NCBI GenBank assembly: GCA_030549175.1
Contig: JAUKUA010000001.1
Span: forward strand, 7,192,001 to 7,256,000
Reading direction: 5' to 3'
Length of the DNA stretch: 64,000 nt
Origin: Lasiosphaeris hirsuta
Taxonomy: Eukaryota > Ascomycota > Sordariomycetes > Sordariales > Lasiosphaeriaceae
The translations under genes were made by a program, and so were the position numbers. Positions 9,792 to 22,437 of this stretch are shown in pieces. Within the stretch, counting starts at the first letter, position 1; each line of letters begins with the position of its first letter. The notes under the pieces were generated by a model. It worked only from the letters and a program-made list of their open reading frames with translations, searched no databases and had not been told where the DNA came from.

Positions 9792-10833
9792 CTAAGCTGA
9801 AGCACCGCTGATGAAGAACCACTTGTCGATCGACGCGTCGATCGGGGCAGGTTGCAGGTTCTCGTTGGGGGGCAGCGGGGGGAGCTGCTCGGGCGAGACG
9901 CGGCTCTGCGAGTGGCCGACAGCCAGGTTGGTGCTGCATCTACGTTAAATAGAGTGGAGACAAATTCAAGGGGGGAACTTACGTCGAGATGCCACCGGGC
10001 GCCGTCTTGCCGGTGATGAGCTTCTCCCACGCCTCGTTGCACTCACGGACAACGTCCATGGCGTACCTAATCTAGTTAGTCACTTGATCATCCCGAAAAC
10101 GGAGAGAAGACTCACGTCTTGTTCTTGCACTCGCCGGTGAAGGCGAACTGGTTCTCGGGCTTGCCGTCAGGGATCTTGTAGATGCGGAACCACTCATTCG
10201 TAGCGCGCAGCAGGCCGGGGAGGTGGCGCTCGACGTCCTCGACGTCGTTGAGCTTGGCGGCGAGGGGGTCGTTGATGTCAATGACAATGACTTTCCAGTC
10301 CGTCTCCTCCTCGTCGAGCAGGGCCATGACGCCCAGCACCTTGACCTGCTTGACCTGGCCAGTGTAGCCAACAAGCTCGCCAATCTCGCACACGTCGAGC
10401 GGGTCGTTGTCACCCTTGGCCTTGGTCTCGGGGTGGATTACATTGGGATCCTCCCACGTCTGGGGGAAGGCACCATAGTTCCACAGGTAGCCCTTGTGGG
10501 GGAAGCAGTTGCGGACGAAGCGGAGTTTTCCCTTCTTGATATCCTGCTTGATGGGGTTAAGGAGCTCGTCCTTGGAGATCTGTAGTGGGGTGGCACCGCG
10601 TTAGCAAACAGCGCGGGGTGAGGGGCAGAGGGGTTAATTGAGCTACATACCTCGAGCTTCGCATTGGTCCAGCGCGGGATCTCAACCACCATGTTCAGGA
10701 TGGTCTGCTCAGCATTGGCAAAGAGCGGGATGTCGTGGAAGGGCGAGATGGGCACGCCATCCTTCTCGACGTAGACGCGGTGCTCGAGCGTGTGGGGAGC
10801 GCTGACCTGGCGGATGGTGTAAGGGGACGCCAT
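9792..10833 (-). CDS. ipp1: Inorganic pyrophosphatase (family I, soluble)
   Basis: Exons 10833-10651, 10579-10116, 10066-9983 and 9933-9792 encode 290 aa. Introns of 71, 49 and 49 nt have donors GTATGT, GTGAGT and GTAAGT, and the second has branch GACTAAC. The enzyme hydrolyses pyrophosphate to two phosphates and pulls biosynthetic reactions forward. The signature [11 protein letters not shown] supplies the Mg-binding aspartates. Other family blocks seen are [31 protein letters not shown] and the IDKWFFIS end. The length matches yeast IPP1 (287 aa). The chosen start, MASPYTIRQ, corresponds to the usual cytosolic N-terminus. The frame stays open for 138 more codons upstream (to 11247) with Ser/Arg-rich content, discussed as a finding. 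Confidence 0.95.
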
Positions 10834-11977
10834 CGTGCTGCTGGTGCTGGTGTTTGGAGGGTGAGACCGGCTCGACAGGTGGCGAGCGATCTGAGCTGTC
10901 CGTGAGCTAGGAATTGTGCTGGGTGGAGCGAGCGAGCGCAATAATGATCCCGGGTGCAATTGGGATGGCAGAGCTGAAGAGGGGGAAGAGGAAGAAAAAG
11001 GAGCAATAATCTTTCTCGCAGAATCAGACCCAGAAGGAGGGGGGGCTTCGGGCCCAGTGTGTGACGACAGCAGGCGCGCCTGTGATTGGCCATGGCGGGT
11101 CAAATGCAGCAGCGGCATATTGTGGGCTGGAAGGTGCTGGAGCTTAAGCTGGAGGAGCTGTCTGAACGGGTGGGCGATTCTCGCTGGCCGCGACTGCTGA
11201 ACCTGCGGTGCCTGCACCAGCGACTTCAGCACTTGCCGGGGCCGCATGTGTATAAGCTTGTAATAGAGATAGAAGGGGCTAGTCGGATTAGCCCAGCCCT
11301 TATTTCCTGAGTCGCTGCGATCCGGTCGACGGCGGACTGGCTCCCTCTCCGTTCCCTTAGGCCGCGGGCTTCACGTTCAACGCTGCCAGGTCCAACGTCC
11401 CTAACGGCTCCGGAAACACTGCCGACACGAAAGCACGCCAGTGCCGAATCCTCCCGCTATCCGAGCTAACGCAGCAAGGGTGGATGAAATCCAGTGCGAG
11501 GTAATCCGTGCGGGCGGAGCGATTGAATTTGAATGAGTGCCTCTTTTGTCTGATGTCGGTGACAAAATCTTTTTTTGCTAGCCGATATGTATTGGTCGTA
11601 TGTGGCTTGTGCACCGCTTTCCGTCCTAACTTCCTATTGACCCCCTGAGTCAGAAAACAGATGGGCACCCTAGATTCAAGTAAATACCTAGACACTAACA
11701 CTACGTACTGCGGCCGGCTGTACTTTCATCAATAAGAAAGAGAAAAAAGCGCTGGAGGGTATTCCACGCCCCGAGAGCCAACGCCTCCCAGCCTAAAACT
11801 ATGTTAAACTATTAGACATGATATCCCCAAGAGCAGATGCGGCCAGGACAAGAAAGCAACAATCAAAACTCCGTGTCAACCCCCCGTAGCAATGCTGCTG
11901 CCCTCTTCTGCACCTTCTACGTCTTCATCATCATTACCCTCGACTCCCCCCCACACATGCACGATGGCACCCCGTCT
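10834..11977. other. Intergenic region between ipp1 promoter and ync13 3' end
   Basis: The half next to ipp1 should hold its promoter and 5' leader. On the minus strand, 11357-11701 is open for 114 codons and ends ...[15 protein letters not shown]. It has no recognisable family and no good start context, so I do not call it a gene. The part nearest 11977 is probably the 3' UTR of the Munc13-like gene. Confidence 0.5.
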
Positions 11978-14900
11978 TCATCTCGACGGTAGATTATTTC
12001 GTCCATACAACGCCCCGCCAAACGCCGGCCCCGTTCCCCACCCCTGCTGATTGACACTCTGTTGCACAATCATAGCCGCCGCTTGCGTCGCTGCCATGCG
12101 CTCGCGCTGTCGATGCCGCTCCTTGAGGTATCCCTGCGCTTCGGGTCGCATGCGGAGGATGCGGAGGATCATATCGTCGCTCGGGTCCGCCTGCGCCTCT
12201 TTTCGCTTCTCCTCCTTGGCCTTGCGCATGGTGCCCAGGTTACGGCTCATCATGATGCTCTTGCCACGTCGGATCGTCCCCAGACTACCAAACCCACCCG
12301 CCCCGGTATTGAACGTCGGCCCAAACGTAGGCGGCGCCGACAGCCGGTTGGCCGCCGCCGACGAGTGCATCCGCTGCTGTTGCGCCTGCTGAGCCCGTTG
12401 CGCGTTGGCCTGTGCCATGCGCTCCGACGTGCGGATTAGGTTCTCGGTCGAGTCAAAGTAGAAGAAGTTGAGCGATGCCAATTCGTGCCACTTATTAGAC
12501 TTCAGCACATCAGCCGGCACGCCCAACACCTCACCTGTGTGATCCTTGGCATTGAAGAAGGAGAAGAGAAGCTCCACCCAGCGGTACACCACATCTAGCT
12601 CGGCTTGTGTGAGCGGTTTCTGCTGAGACGGCTTGTCAGACAGCGGAGGAACCAGCAGACTCTCAATCGCCATCAACACCTCTTTCCAAAGTCTTGTCAT
12701 GACAGCCAACATGGTCGCATCTGTTAGCGTCTTCTTCATGATGGCGAAATTGTCATCAAAGTAGTTGAAAAGCGGCTGCAGTGCGTTTTCAACATCTACC
12801 GGCGTGAGGGCCGGTACTGTCGATTGCCGTTTCTTCCACAAACTTGCCATAGATGCCGCAATACCGCGGCTCAGTAGGCTACGCAGAGCCTCGCGAGACA
12901 GCGAGGCATTGATGTGCGTGGTGAGCTAAACCATGTTAGCCAAGAATCTCGTCAAACAAGATTGTCGGGTTATAGCATACCTTGTCCGTAATTTTACGAA
13001 CCATGTCACGCTCTGTCCTCTTCAGATGGCGGAAAGCCTTACCAAAATGGAACTGAATATCATCACGCTCGCCCTCCATGCTCACGCGGAGCAACAGCCG
13101 GCCTTGGGTATCCAGGTCTAACCAGAACTCCCTCGGCAGGTAATCGCTAAAGTGAACCGGGTCCAACTTGAGCGACGTACGACCGACGAAGTCGTGGTCG
13201 CCAATCATGTCATAGTCCCAGATAGTTGCGATAATGTTGAGCGGCCCAGTTACCGTGATGTCAACCGACTCGTCCCACCGCGGATTCAGATTAGTCTTAA
13301 TAATCCTCGTCTTATGGAGACGTTTCTGATACTCATCACCCAAAACGAGATAGGGATCACTAGACCCATTAGCATCGCACGCCTTCAAATCCTCTGCTTC
13401 GACAATCTTGATGGTAAACACATATTTCGTCGGCTTCTTAATCGTCGCTTTTGGCCCATCGATCTTGCGAATCAGGTCGGCGCAGGCGTCAACTTTCATA
13501 AACTTTTCCAGCTTGTCTAGCTCCTGCATTGCGTGTTCAATGTTGTTGAATTTGACGAATGACTGGAAATAAGTTAGCTGGAAATGCGTCCAGAGGGTGG
13601 ATAGTGAAAGCGGGTTGCTACGAGCCTCAGGTAAGAACTGGAAAGGCTCAATCCGTTCCTTGGTGTTCCACGCCTCTTTCGCATACTGAAAGAACTTTTC
13701 TTGTGTAGTTTTGGAGGCTGCAACCAACTCCTCCTCGGTTTGGCGGTCCATTTCCTTGGCGAACCGCGTTTCAACAAGCTCGCAATAGCGGCCGACGGCA
13801 CCAGCAAACGCCCTGGCGAGTCCCGTCATGAACCGCGCGTGTTGGACCTGGTTCTGCCAGTGGAGATTGACTATCGTATCGACGGCCGACCGAAATGAGG
13901 TGAACGTATCCAGGATCGAGAAGCTGTGGCGGCCTTCGTCGCTGGCGAAGCCATCCGCATTAGCCCGTACTTCGAACTTATCACTGTTGACGGCGTTCTC
14001 GGCGAATTCCTCCACCTTGCCCTCGGTGAACTTTATGTAATCCCAAACGAAGCCTTGAAGCAGGTCTTCGACGATAAAAGCAAACGGTTTCCCTGGAAGC
14101 GAGCCCGCGTGTATCTTGCGAATTGCTACTAGCTCATGGTACAGGTCGAATCCTTCTTGGAACGGTATATCTTCCTTCTTCTCCTTGGCAACTTCAATCA
14201 CACGTTTGATGAACTCCTGGGCGTCCTCTTCAAAATTGGGGAATACGGTCTCAATCAAGATCTTGTGAGGACTAGCGCCCATGACGTCGGGGTTCTTCTG
14301 GTACCGTTTCTTGATCCTCTCAGACACACCGACGACAGCTTTACCCAAAGCTTCAACGTGAGCAAACTTCCATTCCTCTTGGTTTCGCGGGATGTTGGCA
14401 TCAAGGTAATCCCGATACACCTGGGCAGCTTGCTGACGCAGCCCAGTCTCAAGTTGCTGGGCATAGGCTAGTTTGTCATCGCGCTTCTGCGAAAATGCAG
14501 GGTCTTCCAACACATGATTCCGAAGCAGAGCCATAATAACGCCGATGGATGGCGGTTTTGGCTCGTAGCACCGCATCATGAGAGTGAAGAGATCCCGCAA
14601 CAAGACATCATGAAGCTCCTTGAGAGACTGCTGGTAGCCCGCATAATCGGTCAGGGTCCAGCGGCTGGGATCAATTTCGGAGAGAGGTGCCGAGTACCAC
14701 TGGATTGGCGGTGGCTTCTTGGTTTCTGGCAATGGTTCTTTGACAATATCAAGACAGGTATAGAGCTGCTCTGCGTCAATTTCTTGATCGATAAGTTTAC
14801 GAACTGCGACCTCCACAAAGGTGATGTCACGAGAGAATTGCGGTATTCGCCAACGGACGGCAAGTTCTACCAAGAGCTCGGTGGATTCCTCGGATAGAGG

Positions 14901-16232
14901 GTTGTACTCTGCCTCGGGGTCTGAGTGGAGCTGATCATACGACATAGCGTACTGCACAATGACTTTGTAGACAGCGCGGGCATCGGGAGGAATGAAAGTG
15001 AAGTTTGGCTCATCCACGCTCCGTATACTGGTAGAGTCTTCAAGGGAGAGAGAACCAAGGCTGAGCGACTGGTCGAAGCCAAATGCGTTGGAATCTGGGC
15101 TGGAGAGCATCTTGCTCAGATCCGCGTAAGCCTGGTCCTCTCCATACGTGGACTGAGGGCGGACGGGGAGAGCCTTGTCGGCTCCAGAGCTCGATACCGC
15201 TTTGAGGTCGGGGCGGATGCTAAGTATCTCTGAAAAGACCTTGGCTAAGTGTGGTATCTCATGTCGTTTCCACTCCTCAAATGCGTCGTCAACGTCAAAG
15301 TCCTGCTTCCGCAGGGTTCCAGCCATATTTGCCGAGAGCCTGAGTTGATAGGCTTTGAAATCTTTTAACGCTGCTTCCTCGGTCCAATAAGACATGTTGG
15401 CGTCAAGATCAGCTTGGACTTGGGAGTTGGCCACACCAAAGATCTTGGCTACAACCTGCACCATGGGCATGTCCTTGAGCTCGTAGGTCAGGGGAATCTC
15501 CACCTCGACAAATGAATGGTCTGCTTGGCCTGTATCAAGGAACAGATTCTGGTCGTTGGTCAGGAGCTTGTTTTCCAGCCTATTCAGGCGGGCGATGAGT
15601 TCCGGCCGATCACCACCGACGTCCTTGAGGATGCTGCTGAGAAGCCTGACGAACATGGCTAGGTGCCGATCTACCAGCATCTTCCACGATTGGTCCTCGG
15701 GCGGCTTGTTGCGCGACTGGGCCTTGGTGGCATTAGAGTAGAATATTAGAATAAGCGGCTCGACTTTGCGATCCTTGTCAATAGCCCGCTGGAAGTCCTT
15801 GGCGGTGAAGGCGTTGTATGCCTCAGCAAAAGTTCGCTTTAGGACAGGATCATTGAACCCGGCCATTTTCTCAATTCCCTGAATGACGCCCATCATCCGC
15901 TTGTCGAGCGTCTGGCGGAAGCCGTGGGGCAGCTTGATGGTGTCTTTGGAAGAGCCCGTGGGCACGAACTCCTTCATCAAGTCACCGATGCCCGTGGTAT
16001 GGGTCCGCGGGAGCGGTTTTGGTTTGTTGACATATTCCTTCCGCTTCTTGCGTGGCTGGAGCAGATAGTTGAGCAAGGCGACACGCAGGGCAAATGAGTA
16101 GGCATCGTCGTAGCTAACACCAACATGACGGGCTTTCGATGCAGCGCGACTCGGTATACGGCCATCTCGGGTGCTCTGGACGCTGCCGAGGCGGCGATTG
16201 AGATTGTAGCCGCCTCGCGATGAGGTCGACAT
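11978..16232 (-). CDS. ync13: Munc13/Ync13-like protein with C2 and MHD domains
   Basis: Exons 16232-12981 and 12925-11978 encode 1399 aa. The 55-nt intron (12926-12980) has donor GTATGC, branch GGCTAAC and acceptor TTTAG, and joins ITDK to LTTHINAS in phase. The order is: basic N-terminus; long helical region (DUF810/MUN-like) with MHD1 around residues 650-900; a C2 domain at about 950-1070 (VFTIKIVEAEDLKACDANG, SSDPYLVL, NPRWDESVDI, DYDMIGDHDFVG); then the MHD2 region; and a Gln/Arg-rich tail. The C2 retains the aspartates expected for Ca2+ binding (D in DANGSSDPY, D in DYDMIGDHD). In fission yeast, Ync13 acts at the division site, coordinating vesicle fusion and septum wall integrity. The same role here is inference from family. 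The large first exon is intron-free. Confidence 0.85.
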
Positions 16233-18690
16233 GTTGGGAAGTCACGCAGCGAGGGGGGGAAGGCGCGGTGGTGACGGGGTTGTTCGGGCGGCAAGCGGTC
16301 CGGCGAGCAACAAGTCAATAGCAGTCGAATGCCTATGTCGCTCCCCTCATGTTCGTCTCCAGAGCCCGACCGGAGCGATGCAGGTCCAGATTCCTAGCGG
16401 GCGGTTACAGACGAGTCGAAGGCAGTCGAGGTACCCCTATTGATGCTCGGTGTTGGTGTCAGCGGTGTCAAGATCCTGTGGTTGGCGACGAGAATGGTTG
16501 CAGAATGAAAGGGAGATTGGTTTTGGTCGACACGTACGGGCCGGGACGAAACGTCATTGCCCGTGCGTCTCTATTGCTGGGCTGAGGCACATCACATGGA
16601 CCGGGTCCAGCTGGTGTCTTTTATGGCAGACCGTCAGACCGTCAGACCATCAGCGCCCATTAGCAGCACCCTGGCCCTATCTTTGTATGCCACCCTCCAC
16701 CAAAATGGAGCAGAATCCGCATTCATTGCATCAAAGCTGCATTTTGGAAATGACTTCTCATTTGACCACTGTTGTCCCTGGCTTCTGGCCACCGGATACT
16801 AGCATCCTTGTTGCCTATCTTATCAGTGGCTTGCCGACGGGAAGTGCTAGTCCTACCCACAGGACCTACACAGGACTTGATGCAGAGGGTGGGTTTCCCA
16901 AAGTTTCCCCAAACCCGCATTGTGTCTGAGCCCTACGGGGTACATGGCGATGCTGTCCCATAAGTCTGGGCAGCTCCTTTATCACACATGGTTCAATTCT
17001 CAGCGCCAAACTGCCGATAAAGGAGACATCCCTGACAAGCTGCGGAGGACATAGCCAATGGCCCGTGATGAGTGCTGAGGGCACAGGGCGGCATAGTGTA
17101 AGCCAACAGACGGGGTGATTCCATAAAATAGGCTGAGATCCGAGGCAGTCTGGCCAAGTGACGAGCAAGCACACAGCACTTTGCCATTAGCAATGGCGGG
17201 GATCTGTCTGATATATCACCATGGTGCTCGGGGCAATGCCGCCGCTGTTGCACTTGAGGAGTTACCAGTACCTAGGCATGCTAGGTAATGTATTGGCCCA
17301 AGGGAGCCAGCCCGCTACCCAAGGCGGCATATAGCCCCCAGCTGCTGAATAGGGAAAGCTCTGGCGTTACATAAGAACCTCGGGAGAATCTTGACGCAGG
17401 TATCAAGAAGTGCTTCGTATTAATGGAAACACGGAGTCCGCATCTACCAACTTGGTTAGCGGCGCACTTTGATGGATTATTCCGGCAACAACAATGGATT
17501 GTCTGTCATAAAAAGTTGTGAGTGCCCAAGTGAATGCCTGTGCGCTAGTCTGTCTTTTGTTATTCAAGCCAGCGTCTGGATAGTGTTCACGATTGAAAAA
17601 GAGAGGTAGTTCGTACTGAGTGCTGACATCTGAAAGTGACATCATAGCTGATGGTAATCATGTCAAGCATGGGCCTTCCAAATGGCATTTTGACATTTTG
17701 ACATGTTGCAAATCTCAGCAATCTGTAGGTCCCTGATCATCGGCACATGGAACGATCAAGGGCGCATCCCACGAAGCTGCTTCCCGGAGCACAACTTGGG
17801 ATGGGGGGAAAGGGGGTGGATGCCTAAGAGGTGAATTTTGAGAGAAGCAGTAGGTTGCCTAGGCCGGTTGGCAATAGGATAGAAATCATCCGTCCATACG
17901 CAGGCTGTGTTATACCCTGCTTGCGTTCACATTACGTCCTCAAGCAAGCGACCGACGAGCGATCACAGCTTGTGACATGGGCCATTCCTCGCCGTTAGCA
18001 GATGACCATAACCAGTGTCTGAACTCTCTGTATACCTGCCTCCCATCCATACCTACCAATGGGTCGGTGCCTGTCATCCGCAGCGCGTTACTTGCAGTAC
18101 CTGCAGTCTTCCAGACTTCTAGCCTGCGACTCGCAGCTCATAGACTCATCCCGACACGACGACAAATTGACAAGTCTCGCCCCATGACGAATGGCAGCCG
18201 CAGTCGTCCACCTGGCCAGACAGCCGTTCACTATACAGGAGCCTGGCAGAGACAAGATATTATAAGGCCCAGCCCACCACATTTGCGCCAGCCCTGGGGG
18301 GCGAAGACCATATGTACCACTTCTATATACTTAAGTGTAAACCGAAGGGCGTGGTCGGGACTGGACCCTTAGATCTCATCCACGAACGATCAACATTCAC
18401 GACACGAGCGGACGTGCGCAACCCACCCCTGCACCTCCTGCGGCCTCCCCAACTCCAACCAGACCCAGCGAACCACCACCCCGCTGCGCGCCCACTGTGA
18501 GCCGCTGCCCGCTGCCACTGCCCGCCAAAACGACTGTGGAGGACTGTAGAGTGGATTTCCTGCGTGCGTCAATCTGCCATCCATCTGCCAGTCTACCTAG
18601 GTGCCAGTCTGCCTGCCCACGCTGCCGTTCGGTTGTTCAGTTGTCCTGCCACCTTTCGAATGCTTCAACGCTGGGAATCGCGCCGTCGAA
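16233..18690. other. Long divergent intergenic region (ync13 / csx2 promoters)
   Basis: About 2.4 kb between two divergently transcribed genes. No protein or RNA gene is recognisable; the longest frames (100-159 codons) lack family features and splice logic. Small repeats are visible: tandem GTCAGACC units near 16629-16650 and the imperfect palindrome CATGTCAA...TTGACATG near 17669-17705. It should hold two promoters and 5' UTRs. Confidence 0.55.
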
Positions 18691-21600
18691 ATGGGCAATG
18701 TCAGCAGCACGCCCGAAGAGGGCGCAACACTCTATCTTAGAGATCAGAATCGATGTAGGTTCTCCTCTCCCCTCCCCCTCCCCTGGCATCTCCAGCCGCA
18801 AGCCCGCAATCCGCACGCGAGCCGCGAAGGTGCAGGCCGCAGACAGACGTCGACGCAACCCGCAACGCAGCCCGCCAACTCGCAATTCGATTGCTGGAGA
18901 TCCCAAGCTGCGATCGAGCACCCTTAGACCCGCTGACTGACTATCGCAGTATCTATCTCCTCGGTAGTTATATCCTGTCCGCGAAAGCGCACATCGATCA
19001 ACATTGTTCCCAATGCATTTCCCGCTACCAGAATATCTGCGTCTCGACCGCCGGGCGACTGTTCCCCTGTCGAGTTTGTCCAGGTTCGCACCCGTGCCTC
19101 CCCCTTGCCCCGTATCATCTCCATTGACACTAGCTGTACAGGACCCAGAGATACCCGGCCCCTTTGGCGGCCTTGCGTTCTTGCTGAAGCTCACCAACGA
19201 CGATGAGCTCATATTCACCTTCACTTTCGTCGTTCGCCAGTCGCAGCTGGTCGACGGGCCCAAGACAGGCAGCCCGGCCGACACCCAGATCAACGGCCTC
19301 ACCTTCGTCTATGCCTCCAATCCCCGCGAAGTAGAGAACCTCGTCACCCGCGAGTTCCATGCCGACCCGAACCTGCACAAGAATGCAAACGTCGAACTTG
19401 TTGGTGTCTACTCAACCGAGGGTAGCCCCTCAGTAACTTTTGAGTGGACCTGGCGATGGAAGCCACCCAAGAACACCGAGGACAAGGGAGGTGGTTGGAG
19501 GAACTCCTGCAGCGTCAGTGCCGGCTCTCGAATCACTCTGCGCGCATCTGCTAAATCCTGTTTAGTTTGTCGAGTACGACCAGCGCGCCCACCGGCTGCA
19601 TACCCTTGCGAGCTTTTCCTTCTTTGTAACCAGTAAGCCTGTCCCGCCATTCATCTTGTCGATACCCAATTCTCACATCCAATAAATAGACACCACGCCG
19701 TATCTCAGCCACCCCAGCTCTCCTTCCCCCCCTCTGCTATTGCATGCTCCGCCTAAGGTTCGAGTGGTGTCTGCGCAGTCGGTTGAGTCGCGCATCAGTG
19801 CCGTTCCAGAACTTGACGAAACAATATTTCCGCTACCACCAGCCCAAGACTCGGGTAACGGCGCCTCCACTGGACAGTTGGTCCCCAAAGAGCCCATTAG
19901 AGTCGATGTGCCTTGCCCGCGGCCCGGCGAAGATATGTCTGTGTCTGACGATGGACCCGTGTTCCGGGCGACGATGAAAGCGCTCGAACAGAAGACTGGA
20001 AACATGAGAATGCAGATGAAGAGATTGATCAAAAAGGCCGAGCAGGTTCATGCCGCTCAGCAGGAGGCCAACGATGCCTTTCTAGGATTCATGGATGCCT
20101 TGAAAGAGGTTTCTTCAACAAACGCCAACGCCGTCCAGCCCGCAATAGAACACTACTTCGACAAGATCGCCCGGGAAATTCTGTCATTTGAACGGCAAAA
20201 CACCTCGAATCTCCAGAAGATCATCATTGATCCCATGAACAAGCTATATCAGATGGACATCAAACAGGCCGAGGCCAAGAAACGTGATTTCGAAGAGGAG
20301 AGCAAGGACTTTTACGCGTATGTTAGTCGCTACCTCGGACAGAAGCAGGATTCGGTCAAGGCAAAACAGAGCGACTCGAAATACCAATCCAAACGGAAGG
20401 TCTTTGAGCTGAAGCGTTTTGATTACTCGTCGTTCATGGTGGATCTTTCTGGCGGCCGCAAAGAGCAAGAGATTCTGTCACACTTGACCAAGTACGCCGA
20501 CGCCCAGGCGAGATGCTTCCTCACGACTGCGAAAAAGGTGGACGACCTGCTCCCACAACTTGAGGCCCTATCCACAGAGGTGCAACAGACAGACAAGGAA
20601 TACCAGTATCAGAGGCGAGAACGGGAGGAGAAACGAAGACTCCTTGAGAAAAGCAATCTCAACTACACCGAGCCGGAACCGCCCGCGACGGCCGTAGCGC
20701 CGAGCCCAGCTCCTACTACGAACGGAAACCAGGGGTCAAATTCGGACTCTGAGCTAGGCCGAGCAGACAGCACGGGCTCACAACTCAGGGCAACCAATTC
20801 GGCCAGTGCAGAGACCAGTCCGACTCCGGTAAATCCATTCAAGTCTCCTGGGAGTCTGAGCCACCACACGTCTGTTGGCAGCCCACAACAGAACTCCAAG
20901 TTCCGTGGCATCCGTGACCTCGAGGAACGGGACCCCAGCCAAGTGGTGAACTCGGAGAAAAACTCAACGCAGAGGAAGGAGGGCTTGCTCTGGGCCCTCA
21001 ACCGCCCAGGTGGCCACGTGGATCCTCGATCCCTGAACAAGCAGGGCTGGCACAAGTATGGACTTCTCCATTCTACTTATTGTGAAATACATTTGCTAAC
21101 GTGACCTTAGGTTCTGGATTGTCCTCGACCAAGGAAAGCTTTCCGAGTATAGCAATTGGAAGCAACGGCTTGACTTGCATATGGACCCGATTGACCTACG
21201 TCTCGCTTCCGTTCGAGAAGCCAGGAACGCAGAACGCCGGTTCTGTTTCGAGGTTATCACGCCACAGTTCAAACGCGTATATCAAGCAACATCTGAAGAA
21301 GATATGAATAATTGGATTATGTCTATAAACAACGCGCTGCAAAGCGCTGTCGAGGGGCGCGCATTCAGAGAAAAGCCGCCCGTGTCTCCAAGCGACTCGA
21401 CCTTCCATGGAATGGACATTGGATCGATGCTGACGGGAAAGAGTCCCTCGGTCGGTCATATGAACCACTCCAGTCATAACTCAAGCGCGGTTCCTTCGAG
21501 GCGGACAACAGTGGGTGCCCGCCCAGGCACGTCCCGCAGCAGCAGTTTCGACGATAACCCCGACAGACTGCTCCAGATGCTACGTGACAACGACCAAGGG

Positions 21601-22437
21601 AACTCATGGTGCGCAGACTGTGGATCAAATAACAAGGTTGAATGGGTTTCACTCAACCTCGCCATCATTGTCTGTATCGAATGCAGTGGCATCCACCGGT
21701 CCCTTGGGACACACATCAGCAAGATCAGGTCGCTCACCCTCGACACTATTTCATATACCCCTGATATTATTGAGCTTCTTCTCCTTATCGGGAATAGAGT
21801 CTCCAATATGGTGTACGAAGCTAGGCTTGACCCTGCCATGAAGCTCACCCCTTCGGCTACCAGAGAGCAGCGACTGCGGTTCATAACCGCCAAGTACGTT
21901 GAACGGGCTTTTGTGGAACCAATATCCGCCACACTATCCAGGTATCCAACAGCCGACGAGACTATGCTTGCAGGAATCAAGAAGAACGAAATCCAACAAG
22001 TTCTTTACGCCCTAGCGTTGCGTGCCAGCCCCAACGTAACCGACAAGTCGAGGGACACACATGCCGTGTTCCTAGCCCTCGCAGCGGCTGATCCTGCCTC
22101 ACCATCGCCGTTGCCGATACAGACGCCGTCACCAGGCACTACCGACAAGGTGGTGCCCTTCCCGGTGGCTGAGCTTCTGATTCAAAACGGCGCTGAGATC
22201 CCGGCAGCACCACCAGCGTTCCCACTGAGCCGTGCAGCACAATCCTATCTCGAGCTAAAACGTGGCCGCAGGGCGGCAGTTGAGGGGTCCGGCTCTTCTT
22301 ATGATGGCGTCGGTGCCCTCCCGTCCGGCTCAACGCTGAGCCCCGGTGACAAGATCCAACGAGAGCGCGAGGCCAGGTTGCAGAAGCGTGTCAGTGCCGG
22401 AGGGCGGCTGGCTAAGACACCGATCCCGGAGCGATAG
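18691..22437 (+). CDS. csx2: BAR-PH-ArfGAP protein (Csx2/centaurin type)
   Basis: Six exons (18691-18754, 18950-19083, 19142-19513, 19566-19632, 19690-21055, 21111-22437) encode 1109 aa. All junctions are in phase; introns are 195, 58, 52, 57 and 55 nt. The protein starts MGNVSST, fitting an N-myristoylation signal (Gly2, Ser6). Residues about 65-215 form a beta-rich module I cannot name. A BAR domain follows at about 300-540 (KKAEQVHAAQQEANDAFLGF; YQRREREEKRRL), then a PH domain at about 650-755 (KEGLLWALNRPG; GWHKFWIVLDQGKL). The ArfGAP zinc finger starts near 820 (CADCGSNNKVEW, CIECSGIHRSLG) with its catalytic arginine in IHRSLG, and degenerate ankyrin-like sequence follows. Such proteins stimulate GTP hydrolysis on Arf at curved membranes in endocytic or secretory traffic. 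The second intron donor, GTTCGC, is weak. Confidence 0.9.

Noticed and set aside
17669..17706. CATGTCAA...TTGACATG palindrome
   Set aside because: Only 8-bp arms with an unpaired interior; unlike the long hairpin at 7021 and likely chance.
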